A DNA stretch of 64,000 nt, from the NCBI GenBank assembly GCA_918807975.1, contig OU964931.1:7822251-7886250 (forward strand). The letters are read 5' to 3'. Origin of the DNA: Aplidium turbinatum (Eukaryota; Chordata; Ascidiacea; Aplousobranchia; Polyclinidae). Each line of letters opens with the position of its first letter. Position 1 is the stretch's first letter. The position numbers were made by a program, and so were the translations under genes. This document shows positions 12,440-24,529 of the stretch, in pieces. The notes beneath the pieces are model-generated. The model saw only the letters and a list, made by a program, of their open reading frames with translations. It was not told the DNA's origin and did no database searches.

Positions 12440-13657
12440 GGCAGTGGCTATTTGACCGACTCCGGTCTTTGAATCTGAAACACTATTAGACCGGTCATGA
12501 TGTATTCTTTTTTCTCTATCAAAGCGAAAGACGAGAGAAGAAAAAAGTGCCTAATATAAGTTCTAAATTCAACAGTTTATTCAACTGAGTCCGTGGCTCG
12601 CACGATCTTTCTCCAGCCGGTGTTCCCGAGGGAATGAGTTCGATACTACCCAGTAGCGCTTTTTTTTAACTAAATTTTCTCCCGAAGTGACTCAATCGTT
12701 AGGCTGCTGCATTTTTGTGGTCAATTTTTAATTTATGTCTTTTCAAATATAAGTAATAAAGTTAGAGTATTTTTAATTTGCTGGATTTGAGAATTTCTCT
12801 GGGTAATTTTCCGTTCGTCATAAGAGGATGTGACCGTGTTTGCCGAACGACGCATTACATTTCTGCTCTCAACAAGTTAGTTTGGTGGCTGTAAAAAGTT
12901 ACAATACTTCTTTAAAAAAAATGGTTTCATCAATGTTCAGTTAACTTTTAGGCAGTGTTTTTTAGTAGGCAATTTTAGTTTAAAATAAAACACTTCTGGG
13001 CAGTATCGAAGTCATACACTTGGGGATACCAGCCCGAGAAACATCACATGCGCCGCTGACATTGACAAACTTGACATTGATGAAACCATTTTTTTAAAAG
13101 AAGTATTGTATATAACTTTTTACAGCCACCAAACTAACTTGTTGGGAGCAGAAATGTAATGCGTCGTTCGGCAAACACGGTTACATCCTCTTATGACGAA
13201 CGGAAAATTACCAGTGGCGTAAATAGGCGGATTCATATTTTGCTGCCCCTTCAAGAAAAAGCATGTGAAAATGAAATGCGTTTTTTAATCAGATTGTAAT
13301 CAAAATCAAAAATCGTAGCTCAAATTCCAGCAAATTAAAAATACTCTAACTTTATTACTTATATTTGAGAAGATATGAAAAAGCTACTCGAATTAAAAAT
13401 TGACCACAAAAATAACGATTGAGTTTACTTTGGATCAAAATTTAGTTAAAAATAAAAATAAAAGCGCTTTGGGGTAGTATCGAACTCATTCACTCACGGA
13501 CACCAGCCGGAGAAAGATCGCACGCGCCATGGACTCAGTTGAATAAAATTGTCGAATTTAGAATTTATATAGGCACTTTTTTCTTCTCCTCTCATCTTTT
13601 GCTTTGAAAGAGAAAAAGAAAAAAGAATATGTCATGACCGGTCAAATAGCCACTGCC
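12440..13657. mobile_element. Foldback element, GGCAGTGGC family, copy 1
   Basis: It starts GGCAGTGGCTATTTGACCG and ends with the inverse. Arms of roughly 0.5 kb pair with one another, and the inner parts (TAAGAGGATGTGACCGTG and its inverse) also match. Flanks share TTTTTTT. There is no coding capacity. The ends match 17763-18628 and 19653-20353. Confidence 0.85.
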
Positions 13658-14524
13658 TTTTTTTGGCAAAGGCTATATTTACCGAGTCTCCTAAAGGTCA
13701 GAAGTTGTGAACTGAGTAGGCTAAGTGACAGCTGAGCTAGCAACATTTGACCAAGTGGCTGAACTTGATGAATTATGAAACTGAGCAAGTAGGCTACGAT
13801 ATAATAACTCCTGAGTAAACAGAAACTTGGCATGTCCCATGTCAGTAAAATTAGTTTGACAAGCGATGACCAAAACGATTGTCGTATGCTGAATGGTCAC
13901 TGGTCAGACGACTATATTTACCACGCTGGAGTTGCCCGATAAAAGAATTTGTTCTAATTTGAGAAAAACTTTACAGCCGTTGAAGACAAACCTTATGATT
14001 CGGAAAATTTTGAAGTCTTGGGCAGAAAACAAAACTGTAGCCCTAACGTAAACAAACACTAATCCTGGCGCAACACCTGCAATGAAGCAATGCTTTTTGA
14101 TCGCAACCAGAGCAGTCAGTAGGTAAATAGGGCCGCATTGTTTTTGTTTTGGTTCAAATACATTATCTTTATTGTCTATTACGGTATCTAAACATATTAC
14201 AAAAAGATTAATAACAAGAAAAAAAGTATGATTGTGATGTAATCAATAACGTTATCAAAATGGTGGTGTCATTCTTAAAAGCTTTGGTAGAGACTTTGTT
14301 TTTTTGAACTATAGACAAACAAGAGTTTGAACATCATGTTTGTTATGTAATAAAATTGTTAATATTTTTGTTTGTCATTCTTAAAAATAGAAAAGAAATC
14401 CAAAAACGTTACTAACCAACAGGAAGCTTTTTTGTAACCAGTAGAAGAAGTGTGATATGTACGTAATTAAATCATTAACATTGTAGATTTAATTCCATAC
14501 CGCATGGGTGACTTGTTAAAATAC
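13658..14524. repeat. Gene-free stretch with a dispersed repeat
   Basis: 13931-14080 (GTTGCCCGATAAAAGAATTT to GGCGCAACACC) resembles 34098-34263 (GTTGCCAGATAAGG to TGGCAACACC). Both read outward as TTGCC/GGCAA ends and contain a telomere-like CCCTAA patch. Nothing else was seen. Confidence 0.45.
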
Positions 14525-15187
14525 CAGGCCTCGAAATTCACGGCGGACATGTCCGCCGTCACAGCATGTGATGTCCGCGGGAAGTACCCTCTAGATCGGT
14601 CATATTTGTCCGCCGAGAAATAACACAGGAACTACGGATACAAATCGTCATTGCATAGCACAAACAGTTGTTGCAAGAATATAATTTCCCGCGCATCTAG
14701 AAAATGTGAATACTGTATCTCTTAGAGTCTTAGCTTCCATTCAAGAAGGAAAACTTTCAATTTTTACGTTGTTTCAATGATTGATGAAAGCCTAATGAAA
14801 CTTTGCACAACAGAAAATTTAGTGTACAAGTTTTCTGACTCTTGCCCAGAGCATTGTGACGCAAGAAGCCACATGACCTCGTTTGGTGGAAGTTAATCAG
14901 TTATGCGGCTTAAGCAGATACACGGCGCTTTGACTCTTCAAGCGCATGTCGTTGGTCTGATGAAAGCCTTTTCAGAGTGACTTCGCTGAAATTTTAAAAA
15001 GCCTTCTAAACTGTAGCTATAATTTTCGAATGGCGAAGAATTATCAAGATAAAGTAATTAAACATGACGAACAACGCTAAAACTGGTGTGTCCGCCGTGA
15101 AACTTCATTTGTCCGCCAAGATAGCTTCTCAGACCGGACAGGCGGACACGTTTGTCCACTGCTAACAAAAACGAATTTCGAGGCCGG
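14525..15187. mobile_element. hAT-like MITE
   Basis: The inverted ends are CAGGCCTCGAAATTC and GAATTTCGAGGCC. Next to the ends lie GGCGGACATGTCCGCC-type repeats on both sides. The flanks share about 7 bp (AAATACC), so the exact boundary is uncertain. No open frame of note. Confidence 0.6.
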
Positions 15188-15737
15188 AAATACCATATAC
15201 ATTTAACTGGTTAAAAGTTGCTTTAACTACTTCAGCTCGGATGGCGTACTTGCACGCAAAGAAAAAGTGTTGCTAGAAGACGGTGGATGTATATTTACTA
15301 GGGTGGCTCTTAAAATTGAGTTTTTGAATTTTGCTTGGGACACCCTTTCAAGTGGTGAGGTTGTCAGAAAAAATAACTCTTGCAAATTTTTTTTAAATTT
15401 GAAGTTGATTTAGAGGTGGCCCTCCCCCCCTAAAGTTCTGTGCCCTCCCTCAAAATACCAAATCTGCATATCTCGAAAACCACTTCATTTAGAGATACAG
15501 TTTTTGTGTTAAAAGATGCAGAAAACATGGTTTTCTATCTGCTTTCTGAACATTGAATGCATCTACCTTGAGTAGAAAAGCAGTTATTTAGAAAAAACGC
15601 ATTTGACCAAATCTTGATTTTACAACCTTTTTTGTGACCACGAAACCGTCTACAAAATTTCGTTTTTTTGTCTTAATTTTTGCACCTTAGAGGGAACACT
15701 GGTAACAATATTCATTTCAAAATGTAATTCTGGTCAG

Positions 15738-16442
15738 TACTGGAAGAAGCGATATTATCGACAATATTTTACATATTGCCTTGCGTATCGTGACAGGATG
15801 TCTGCGACCTACACCATCGGACAATTTCCCTGTCCTTGCAGGCAACCAACCAACTGAGTTTCGTCGCGAAGAAGCCATCCTGTCTCTTTCTCGCCGCACT
15901 ACGAACCCCAACCACTTGCTCCACTCAAGTCTCTATGAGTCTATGAGCGAGCAATCGAGCATCCTCGGCAACTGAAATCGAGACAACCATTTGTATGTGA
16001 TGCACAACTCCTGATGAAAACCGCTGAAGACCAATCCATCAGCGCGACTACCTGGGAGGACAACAAATGGAGCTCAGAGTGGAAGAAGAACTCCTCAAGA
16101 CTCTAAAGTTGTATCTCCGACACCAGCCCCCATCCAACCGGAATGCATAATTTGCCAAGGAAGGCCTGGGTGCGGCTCAACCGCCTGCGTACTGGGCTAG
16201 CCTACAGGAGTCAGACTATTCCGCTCCAACATGCACAAATGGGGGATGGCTCCATCCGCAATCTGTGAGTGTGGCAAAGAGGAACAAACCACAGACCACA
16301 CCATCTGTAACTGCGCCAAATGGGGTGCGTGGTCTGCTTGAACTGGATGACGAATCAATGGATAAATGGACGAATCAAAGGATTGCTGCTCGACACTTGC
16401 TCAAGCATCTAAACCGCATCGCCACTGCCCAAGAGTGGTAAA
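15738..16442 (+). mobile_element. LINE 3' fragment (RNaseH/zinc-finger tail type)
   Basis: The plus strand reads MRIVTGCLRPTPSDNFPVLA, then LHSSLYESM, and further on VRLNRLRTG, MHKWGMAPS and CECGKEEQTTDHTICNC. The last is the Cys/His finger at the C terminus of I/R1- or CR1-like LINE proteins. The piece is 5'-truncated and frame-broken, and lies inside the TAGGGTGG transposon. Confidence 0.7.
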
Positions 16443-17080
16443 AGACAGAGCCCTTGACCCCTGGAGTAACAAAGAAGGTTTAAACGAAGAAGAATCGACA
16501 ATATTGTTCTTGTTGGAATTTGGAAACAGTTTCCTGTGTTCAGTAACAACTTGCAAAAGAAACTGAAGTTGTGGCTCATCTTCAGTTAAGATTTTGTTAA
16601 AATCCTGGATTAGACTTAGAGCAACTCCTCTCTCTGCTCTGTCATTCACTACTGAAAGTCCCTTCGCCATGTGTAAAGCTTGAATAAATGCACCATCTTC
16701 AGTCCAATGAGCAAGATCCTTTGAAAGTATAATTATTGCTTCATCTTCACCCAACAGCTGAAGAAGCCATTTTGAATTAGAGGTGTAATACTGTTCTAGA
16801 CCCTTATTGCTAAGAAACGCATCTACTTTGATGCTTGGTCTCCTTGGTGGACGTTCTCCTGTTTCATCTAACATGGTTGCCACCATTAGCTTTTTACTTT
16901 CCACAGACAATCAAGAGTCAAACAAGGCTAGTCCAACCATTTCTTCGGACAGATACCATGAATGCAAATCAAGCTTTTTGCATAAATCGCCTTCGCCATC
17001 CAACAAGTGCGATGCATAGCACCTGAAGCTGGAAAGCGGATTCCACGCTCAGGAGTTTCTCCAAGGAATATGATAAAAAA
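16401..17080 (-). pseudogene. Broken gene of an uncharacterised transposon-associated family
   Basis: Reading in three frames from 17080 gives GETPERGIRFPASGAMHRTC with WMAKAIYAKSL, then SWYLSEEMVGLALFDS, then an open frame (16910-16401) with KGLSVVNDRAERGVALSLIQ, KILTEDEPQLQFLLQVV and EHRKLFP. These motifs recall an abundant, unnamed protein family of invertebrate genomes (from memory, not searched). At least two frameshifts break it, and its tail runs into the inserted LINE piece. Its place between inverted repeats suggests it is the element's own gene. I can assign no catalytic residues. Confidence 0.6.
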
Positions 17081-17762
17081 CGGTTATTTTAGCTATGCAT
17101 GAATGCATAAAAGTTAAAGAATACTTATTTCGTTTATTGCTTTACCAGTTTTACAGGTTAGTTTATGAACTTTGTTAATTGAATAGGTTGGGCCACAATA
17201 CTTGTTTAGCACTGTTTTGTGCTAGAATACCGAAAACAGGTTTTTTCTAAATAACTGCTTTTCTACTCAAGATAGACGCAATCACTGTTCAGAAAGCAGA
17301 TAGGAAATCATGCTTTCTGCATCTTTTGACACAAAAACCGTATCTCTAGCTCAAGCAGTTTTTGAGATATGCAGGTTTTGTATTTTGGAGGAGGGCGCAA
17401 AACTTTAGGGGGGGAGGGCCACCTCTAAATCAATTTGAAATTCAAAAATTTTTTACAGGTGTTATTTTTTCTTACAACCTCACCTTTTAAAAGGGTGTCC
17501 CACACAAAATTCAATTTTTTTTCATTTTTTGCCAAATAAGAGCCACCCTAATATTTACGCATTTTGGTACATGACGAAAAGATGGATGGCAGATATATAT
17601 GTCTTTTGAAAAATTCGAATGTTTAAATTATTTTTGGAAACACTATGTCTTGTTCTTTAGGGGAAACACCAAAAAATGTTAAACTTAATCCCGTCTGAGC
17701 GACATCGCTGTCGGTAAACAATTCCGTTCGCAAGTGGTTAAACTTTTAAACTATTTTATTTT

Positions 17763-18628
17763 GGCAGTGGCTATTTGACCGGCTCCGGTCTTTGAATCTG
17801 AAACACTATTTGACCGGTCATGACGTCACTACATAAGCGCTTTTTTCTTTTTCTTTTTCAAAGCAACAGACGAGAAGCGCCGATATAAGTTCTAACTTTA
17901 ACACGTATTCTTCAACTCAGTCCGTGGCGCGTGCGATACGTTTCCGGCTGCCAATCTAGAGGGGATGAGTTCGATACCATCCGGAAGCATTATTTTTTTT
18001 CTTTTTTTTTTATCTAAATTTTGACCCGAAGCGCATTTATGTGGTCAATTTTTAATTTGAGTAGCCTACAGTCCAAGTTAGTTAATAGTTTTCAAGTATA
18101 GTTCTCAAGTTAGTTATATACAATACTTCTTTTAAAAGAAATGATAATGGTAAAACCATTTTTTAAAGAAGTATTGTATATAACTAACTTGAGAGAAAAA
18201 TGTAGGGTCGTTCGGCAACACACGTTCACTTATGACGATCGGAAAATTACCAAGAGAAATTCTCAAATTCCAGCAAATTAAAAAAACTCTAACATTATTA
18301 CTCACATTTGAAAAGACATAAAAAATGGGCTGTAGGCTACTCAAATTAAAAATTGACCACAAAAATGCGCTTCGGGTCAAAATTTAAATAAAAAAAAAGA
18401 ATGCTTCCGGATAGTATCGAACTCATCCCCTCTAGAGTGGCAGCCGGAAACGTATCGCACGCGCCACGGACTGAGTTGAAGATTACGTGTTGAAGTTAGA
18501 ACTTATATCGGCGCTTCTCGTCTGTTGCTTTGAAAGAGAAAAAGAAAAAAGCGCTTATGTAGTGACGTCATGACCGGTCAAATAGTGTTTCAGATTCAAA
18601 GACCGGAGCCGGTCAAATAGCCACTGCC
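17763..18628. mobile_element. Foldback element, GGCAGTGGC family, copy 2
   Basis: It is flanked by perfect 9-bp duplications TTTTATTTT (17754-17762, 18629-18637). The long arms meet almost at the centre and include GACCGGTCATGACGTCAC. Nine-base duplications with long inverted repeats fit MULE-type elements. No coding sequence. Confidence 0.9.
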
Positions 18629-18637
18629 TTTTATTTT

Positions 18638-19640
18638 TACTTTTATAAGACTAGGCTATTGTATTACTCGTACCTGCTTTATCCATCAAACTGTTAACTT
18701 GAGTTACACTTTCCTGTAGGTTTGTGCAGATAACTCATAAAAATCTTGTAAGCAATATATGAATTGTGGTTATATACTAGACCTACAACATGAGTAAAAT
18801 TGCCTAATACAAGAAAGTTACAAAACCTGTAAAATATACTGGAGTGAATATATTGTACATATTAAAGATGACTACCGGTAACTGTCTTTATTTTTCATTA
18901 TTACCGGTTTTGGATAAAATCAATTGAAAGCAACCAAACTCATTTCAAAACATATCAGGCTTACTCTTTATGCCTGTTGCCTGTGGATATATCATAATCT
19001 TTGTTTAACTCCATTTTGAAAAGTCCAGAACTATTAATGACAGACATGAAATGTACCAAATCAAATCACTCTTTAGTTTCAGAGCTGATACGGAAAAATA
19101 TCTTTGATAGGCTACCGCCACTTTTAAACCTCATCAAGCCATTAGACAGTCATTGCAAACCTAAATTATTGTAAAGCATGTAAACACATGATTGATATGT
19201 GAAAAATCCAGTGCAAAACTACTTTTAGCCTAAATCAAATATAAGTTGTAAGCCTACCATATTGCTTTATAGCTACATACGTTATATACAGTGTACAGTA
19301 AGGGTAGGTTAACAGGTCATGGTTAACAATCCCTATAAAAGCACTCCTCTATATTTATATTTAACGTAATTCTGCAGGGTTGCTTTCAACAGAAGTGCTT
19401 TTTAACATTACATACATAGTTAAGTGCAAACATATTTGATGTCATATCAAAAGTAATCATGGGTATATTAACTAAGTTTTAACCATGATATTAACATGAC
19501 GGTAGCATTGAAGTTTTACCTTTGGGTTTATTTGGTTTGACATAATGTCTGATTTGACATGACATCACCATCACGGACACTCCAAGTACTAAAGAGTCAA
19601 AACATACCGTATGCTACTAGTAAACTCAGTTCAGTTGACT
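18638..19640. other. No recognised gene
   Basis: AT-rich sequence without a convincing exon or repeat end. Confidence 0.4.
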
Positions 19641-19652
19641 TACTTATAAGTA

Positions 19653-20353
19653 GGCAGTGGCTATTTGACCGGCGCCGGTCTTTGAATCGGAAACACTATT
19701 TGACCGGTCATGACGTCACTATATAGGCATTTTTTTCTTTTTCTCTTTCAAAACAAAAGACGAGAAGAGTGCCTATATAAGTTCTAAATTCAACACCTAT
19801 GTTCAACTGATTCTGTGGCGTGTAGGATACGCATCGGGCTAGTGCTCCAGAGGGAATGAGTTCGATACTACGCGGAAGCCATTTTTTTTTTACTAAATTT
19901 TGACCCTAAGTGACTCAATTGTTAGGCTTCTGCATTTTTGTGGTCAATTTTTAATTTGAGTACTGAGTAGTCTACAGCCCAATTTTTTTATGTCTTTTCA
20001 AATATGAGTAATTAGGTTAAAGTTTTTTAATTTTCTTGAATTAAAGAATTTCTCTGGATAATTTTCCGTTCGTCATAAGAGGATGTGACCGTGCTTGCCG
20101 AACGACGCAAAAATGTAATGACGAACAGAAAATTATCAAACTCATTCCCTCTGGAGCACCAGCCGGAGACTTATTCTACGCTCCACCGAATCAGTTCAAC
20201 ATAACTGCCGAATTTAGAACTTATATAGGCACTCTTCTCGTCTTTTGCTTTGAAAGAGAAAAAGAAAAAAATGCCTATATAGTGACGTGACGTCATGACC
20301 GTTCAAATAGTGTTTCAGATTCAAAGACCGGCGCCGGTCAAATAGCCACTGCC
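19653..20353. mobile_element. Foldback element, GGCAGTGGC family, copy 3
   Basis: The same ends as copies 1 and 2. TACTTATAA occurs at 19641-19649 and 20354-20362, with three extra bases (GTA) before the left end. It is the shortest of the three copies; it differs from copy 2 by GGCGCCGG in place of GGCTCCGG near the ends. Confidence 0.85.
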
Positions 20354-20362
20354 TACTTATAA

Positions 20363-20926
20363 TGATCACAATGGGAAAACAATACCGTACTTTTCATAAC
20401 ATACTGTAGTAGTAGGCCTAATAGAGGTTTGAAAAGTGCCATAACACTAGTGCTAACCAAACTAATCCAAAATTCAATTCACCAGTCACCACTAGTTGTT
20501 TGGCCGAGCACTCAAAAAGACGTAGCCACGGTAGCCTAACTAATGAACATGAAGCAGTAGGCTATGCTGATTCCAACCCCACACAGACCTTGCGCCAACA
20601 GGTAAGTGCAAACAAAAACTTTGTCTGTAATCTGTAATCCCACCTAGTGAACAATGTGTGCAGTGATATGTATCCTTTTTTTATCTTAAAAAGTCTGTTC
20701 AATTTGTTTATTTTTTGAACTTGGGATAAACATATCCAACATCCAACAGATTTTGTGTGAAAAAACGAATTTGAATAAGATTTCATCAAAAAAATCGTAT
20801 GTTATGAAAAGGATATTAAAGCAGAAAAATGCACATTTTGTACAGTACTAAACTTGCGTCCGTGGCTCACATGATCTGCAAATTAATACACAAACCTAAT
20901 CTTTTCAATCCTTTTTGGTTTGGTTT
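20363..20926. other. No recognised gene
   Basis: Nothing identifiable; contains TAGCCTA-type words. Confidence 0.35.
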
Positions 20927-21152
20927 TTGAATCTTTATCCTCGGACTGACAAAGCCATACTTGTAGAGGCTCTTAAGTCTTGACGCAGGTCCGGTTACCG
21001 AGATTGACAGAGTGAAATTTCCGATTGTTGAAGTGTTGTTGCCAGGGAATTATTCCATCCATTAAGTGTCGCTGAATGGAGAGCAGTCCTTAGAATGCGT
21101 TGCTCAAGCGCACAGCCGCACACCCGGAGAGTCGAACCAGCGCCGCGTGATT
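20927..21152 (-). mobile_element. tRNA-derived SINE, minus copy, head truncated
   Basis: A reverse-complement partner of 21205-21506. It shares the B-box region (GGTTCGACTC), the body (GAGCAACGCATT, CAATCTCGGTAACCGG) and the tail near GATTCAAA. It lacks the A-box part of the head. Confidence 0.7.
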
Positions 21153-21204
21153 CAGAAGCTTCTTCTTTCACGAAGTCATTGTGCTAATCAACTGATAGCC
21201 TACT

Positions 21205-21506
21205 CGCCCCGTTAGCTCAGTGATTACGCGCCCGGCTCAAAATCACGCGGCGCTGGTTCAACTCTCGGGGTGTGCGCTTGAGCAACGCATTTCAGGACTG
21301 CTCTCCATTCAGTGGCAAATAGTGAATGGAATAATTCCCTGGCAACAACACTTCAGCAATCGGAAACTTCACTCTGTCAATCTCGGTAACCGGACCTGCG
21401 CCAAGAGCCTAGAGTGTGCGAAACTTCCAGGAATAAATCTAGCCTATCGAGGCTTTTTCAGTCCGAGCCCCGAGGATAAAGATTCAAACCAACCAACCAT
21501 ACTCAT
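21205..21506 (+). mobile_element. tRNA-derived SINE, plus copy
   Basis: The head GCCCCGTTAGCTCAGTGATT resembles a tRNA 5' half with an A box. GGTTCAACTC is a B box, and CGGGGTG can pair with the start. An unrelated body follows, then a tail of GATTCAAACCAACCAACCA. With the copy at 20927 it forms an inverted pair with a ~50-bp gap. Confidence 0.75.
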
Positions 21507-21742
21507 GCTGTTGAAGTCATAATAGAATGTCGGTTGTAACTTGTAAGCTATAACGTTGTTCAGTCAATTTAGCTTTGATAGTTAGGCTAAGTTTAGATTA
21601 GTTTTCATTTTATTTCACTTTCGCGAGGAGACAGGAAGGGTCATCCTAAAGAGGTCATCGAGTCAGCTGCCACCTTTACCATCTGTCCGTAGCGGATAGA
21701 CGGGATTCCTCCATCTTCATGTGTGATCTCACTGTTGCTGTT

Positions 21743-22140
21743 GGTAGCCACTTTAACAAGTCGAAATTCTGCCACTGAAATTGACTAGAATGAAACCATC
21801 AACCAATCATAAGCTACGGTTTAAGTGACGTAAAAAATGGCGAAAAGAAGATCATAGAAAGCAAATTAAGTGATTGATTTTTTGTCAGCTGGTTGGCTTA
21901 GGGGTTAGGGTTAGGGATAGAAAGTAATAATTTCATTGACGCGTGTTCGATTCTCACCACTGCTATTGCTCTTTTTCTTCTGTAATTACCAAATAAAGTT
22001 CAAAACAAGCATTAACTCTCTGGGTGAGTGCTAGAAGGGTCACAATTGGACGGTAGCCTCTTATAACACTTTCTGATTGGTTGGCGCTTGCATTGTAGTC
22101 AATTTCAGTGGCAGAATTTCGACTTGTTAAAGTGGCTACC
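21743..22140. mobile_element. MULE-like foldback element with tRNA-like cassette, copy 1
   Basis: Flanked by perfect 9-bp duplications GTTGCTGTT (21734-21742, 22141-22149). The ends are GGTAGCCACTTTAACA and its inverse, with inverted arms of about 70 bp. It carries a plus-strand tRNA-like segment at 21885-21964 and is inserted in the hAT coding remnant. Confidence 0.85.
21885..21964 (+). repeat. tRNA-like cassette
   Basis: GGTTGGCTTAGGGGTTAGGG (A-box-like, with telomere-like TTAGGG) is followed 30 bases later by GTGTTCGATTCTCAC (B box). A stretch with AGAAGAAAAAGAG on one strand lies beside it, shared with the cassettes at 58624 and 63240. It is not a credible functional tRNA gene. Confidence 0.6.
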
Positions 22141-23012
22141 GTTGCTGTTTTTACCGCAAGCTGTGAAAGAACTTTTTTAATCTTTTGAAGCCTTACCGGT
22201 AGGCTACTTGAGATCGACTAAGTTATGGGAGAAAGCAGGCTGTCTGCGCTAGCAATATTGTCCATTGAAAGTGATTTAGTCGAGACATTATCTTTTGACG
22301 ATTTAATTTCTGAATTTGCTTCAATGAAAGCTAGACGTAGGCCTACTGAATTTTAAACCTTCAATAAAATTAAACAAACACCGCTTTAATTTTTCTGTTA
22401 TGTAGAATTTTAATCAGCTTTTACGACGTTGTTAATGCGCATTTCGTGCGAAAATCCAAGGGGGGTATATTCTGTTGCTACGTCACTGGTTAGTAGGGGA
22501 ATTTAGATTTGAATATCGATTAAAAGGGTCGGCAAAATAAAAAAAGGTTGGAAACCACTGTTCTAAGGGGTTCAGGGTCCTAAATAAAGTAGCCTACCGG
22601 CTACCGCGTGTTTCTATAGTGCGTTCACATCATAACTGGTTTCTTCGATAACTTTATTGGCATTTTTGAGAGATTGGCTAGCTTACACGTTTTTTTTAAT
22701 GTTTGTTTCATGCTGCCATGAGGGGCACCTAAAATCTTATTGGTAGCCTACTGAGCCCCTTTTTTTTCAGCAGCACTGTGTTTGCCGCCACTTAGACTCC
22801 AGTACTCAATGCAATATGACGTTTCTGAAACCACCAATCCAATCGCATCACGCTAAGTTTTTACAGTCATCTGCGACCATCCCGATTGTAGCTTGTCAAG
22901 GCTACAAATCTACGATGATGTAGGCTACTGTTGACAGATATCTAGGTACTCGGCTATTCACTTTACATGGAGCTGTGGAAACAAATTTACTGTAAACCTT
23001 CACACTTTAGGA

Positions 23013-23110
23013 CAGGGGTGTGCAACTTTTATTACAGAAGGGCCAAATATAAATAGCCTAACTGGGTGAAACCGCGGGCAGCACATTAATTTAACATATG
23101 CTTTCTAGCC
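23013..23110 (+). repeat. hAT end fragment
   Basis: CAGGGGTGTGCAACTTTTAT followed by AGAAGGGCC resembles the left end of the element at 56043 (CAGAGATGTCCAACC...GGGCCGC). No matching right end was found. Confidence 0.5.
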
Positions 23111-23352
23111 TGCAACCATTTTTGTGCCTGAGGCAAAAAATAGTTTGTTATTGATCTTATGTCATTATTGTTTCGTTGCAGAAATAATAAGTTAAGACTT
23201 AGCTCCTGCGACATTATTGTGTTCCCTTGTGCTTCTTAGGAATTTGGAAAGCTAACTAATAATTTGAGCGCATTCTTGCAATCGGTAGTCCTTCTCGCAT
23301 CATTCCCACCGCCGATGTGCTCGGGATGTTGCTGCAATCATTTCAGCTAGAG

Positions 23353-24525
23353 CAGTGGTTCTCAAACTTTTTCAAAAAAATTATTGAACGGTCCCCTTGC
23401 GATTATTTCAACGACTTACGGTCCTCCAAGAAATTAAAGCAAATTTACGCAAAAACGGTAAATAATAATTTATTTGTTACATGCAATTAAAAATACACAC
23501 GCTAATAAAATGGGTGCACCTGCTTGGATGTTATCAGTTCTATGTTAGGTTCCGTTTGGTTCAATATGATCTTGATATTATGCATTGCATCCAACATGTT
23601 TTGAGCTAGGTGGGCTATCAATGTGACATTGACTTCTGTATCTTTGACACCACCTGCGACAAAATGTTTTTCGATGGCTCAGATATTCTTTTACTCACAG
23701 TGTCGTTTGACAGAGACACTTGCTTCATCTTTTGAGCTTCAGATTTTATCAAAATGTTTGATGCAATAATTTGGCAACATGGCAAGATCTGTTGTTCTCC
23801 GATGGTGTGAGGCTTTTTAGCGATAGCTATTTTTCTTGCAAATTCGTAGGAGGCCCTTAACCCTGCAGTATTTTTCTTCCATTGATCACTTCTTCTTCTT
23901 CAATTGCCTTGCCTGAACCAGGCATCGACGGCCTCAGATGAATAATTAGACCAAATGTTCCTATTACATGTTGCATGAATGATTTTTTCTGTTTTGTCGT
24001 TAAATTGTTCCAGATGTGTTTGTCTTTGTCCGCCAGGTGCCCGCTTTCCAAAAATTTTACCAGTTAAAGAGAGATGCTCCAGTTTTTGCTTTCTTATTAC
24101 ATGGCCGAGAAATTTATATTGTCTGGTTTTCATGCTTTTTAACAAAGTTCTGGTTTGGTTCACTTGGTGTAGAATTTCTTTATTTATTTTCTTTGCCAGC
24201 CATGAAATGCGTTGCATTCTACGGAAGCACCACATTTCAAAAGCATTAATCTTTTCTGCCATTTTTGTTGAAATATTCCAGGTTTCAGAGTTGTAATAAA
24301 AAACAGGATAAATATAGCATTTTATAAATTGATCACTAGTGCTATCAAATCTTGACCTAACTAAACTATTAGCTTGCCGTTTAAAAAAATCTGCATCTTT
24401 GTTTTGATAATCTGGATGATGTGTTACCAAATGTTTTTTCAGCTTGCTAGATTTTAGAGCAGAACTTGCTAAAACTTTAAAGCATAGCACGCACTGCGGC
24501 TTTTCTTCTCCAGAATGTATCACAG
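23353..24525 (-). mobile_element. hAT transposon remnant (ZBED5-like), split by a LINE piece
   Basis: The end CAGTGGTTCTCAAACTTTTT is at 23353. Minus-strand pieces read a BED-type zinc finger (EKPQCVLCFKVLASSALKSS, KLKKHLVTHHP) at 24525-24370, and later ASYEFARKIAIAKKPHTIGE and SLSNDTVSKRISEP at 23850-23690. These are typical of ZBED5-like hAT transposases. The RTE-type LINE piece lies between them. The other end was not found. Confidence 0.75.
23893..24340 (-). mobile_element. RTE-like LINE 3' fragment
   Basis: The minus strand reads IKCYIYPVFYYNSETW, AFEMWCFRRMQRISW, YKFLGHVIRK and KRAPGGQRQTHLEQF, the conserved C-terminal part of RTE-clade reverse transcriptase proteins. It is fused in frame to the hAT zinc finger, giving a chance open frame of 207 codons (24523-23900). 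Confidence 0.75.
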
Positions 24526-24529
24526 TGAA

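Larger units (their letters stand above)
15299..17550 (-). mobile_element. DNA transposon with TAGGGTGGCTC ends
   Basis: It is flanked by 8-bp duplications ATATTTAC (15291-15298 and 17551-17558). It starts TAGGGTGGCTCTTA and ends with the inverse. The terminal inverted repeats run about 0.3 kb (15299-15600 and 17230-17550) and include a C/G-rich patch. A LINE 3' piece (about 15738-16442) is inserted between the left repeat and the gene. The TAGGG start and 8-bp duplication suit hAT, but the gene is not a transposase I can assign. 54832-55663 shares the same ends. Confidence 0.85.
21600..22560 (+). mobile_element. hAT transposase remnant, 3' part
   Basis: Plus-strand pieces read TVAV (21734) then FTASCERTF (about 22150) and GESRLSALAILSIES with DDLISEFASMKARR (to 22355). 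This is the C-terminal hAT region. The 3' end GGTTGGAAACCACTG lies at 22546-22560. The left end was not found. The foldback element 21743-22140 interrupts the coding part. Confidence 0.7.

Noticed and set aside
23900-24523. 207-codon zinc-finger protein
   Set aside because: A chance fusion of a hAT BED finger and an RTE LINE piece, not a host gene.
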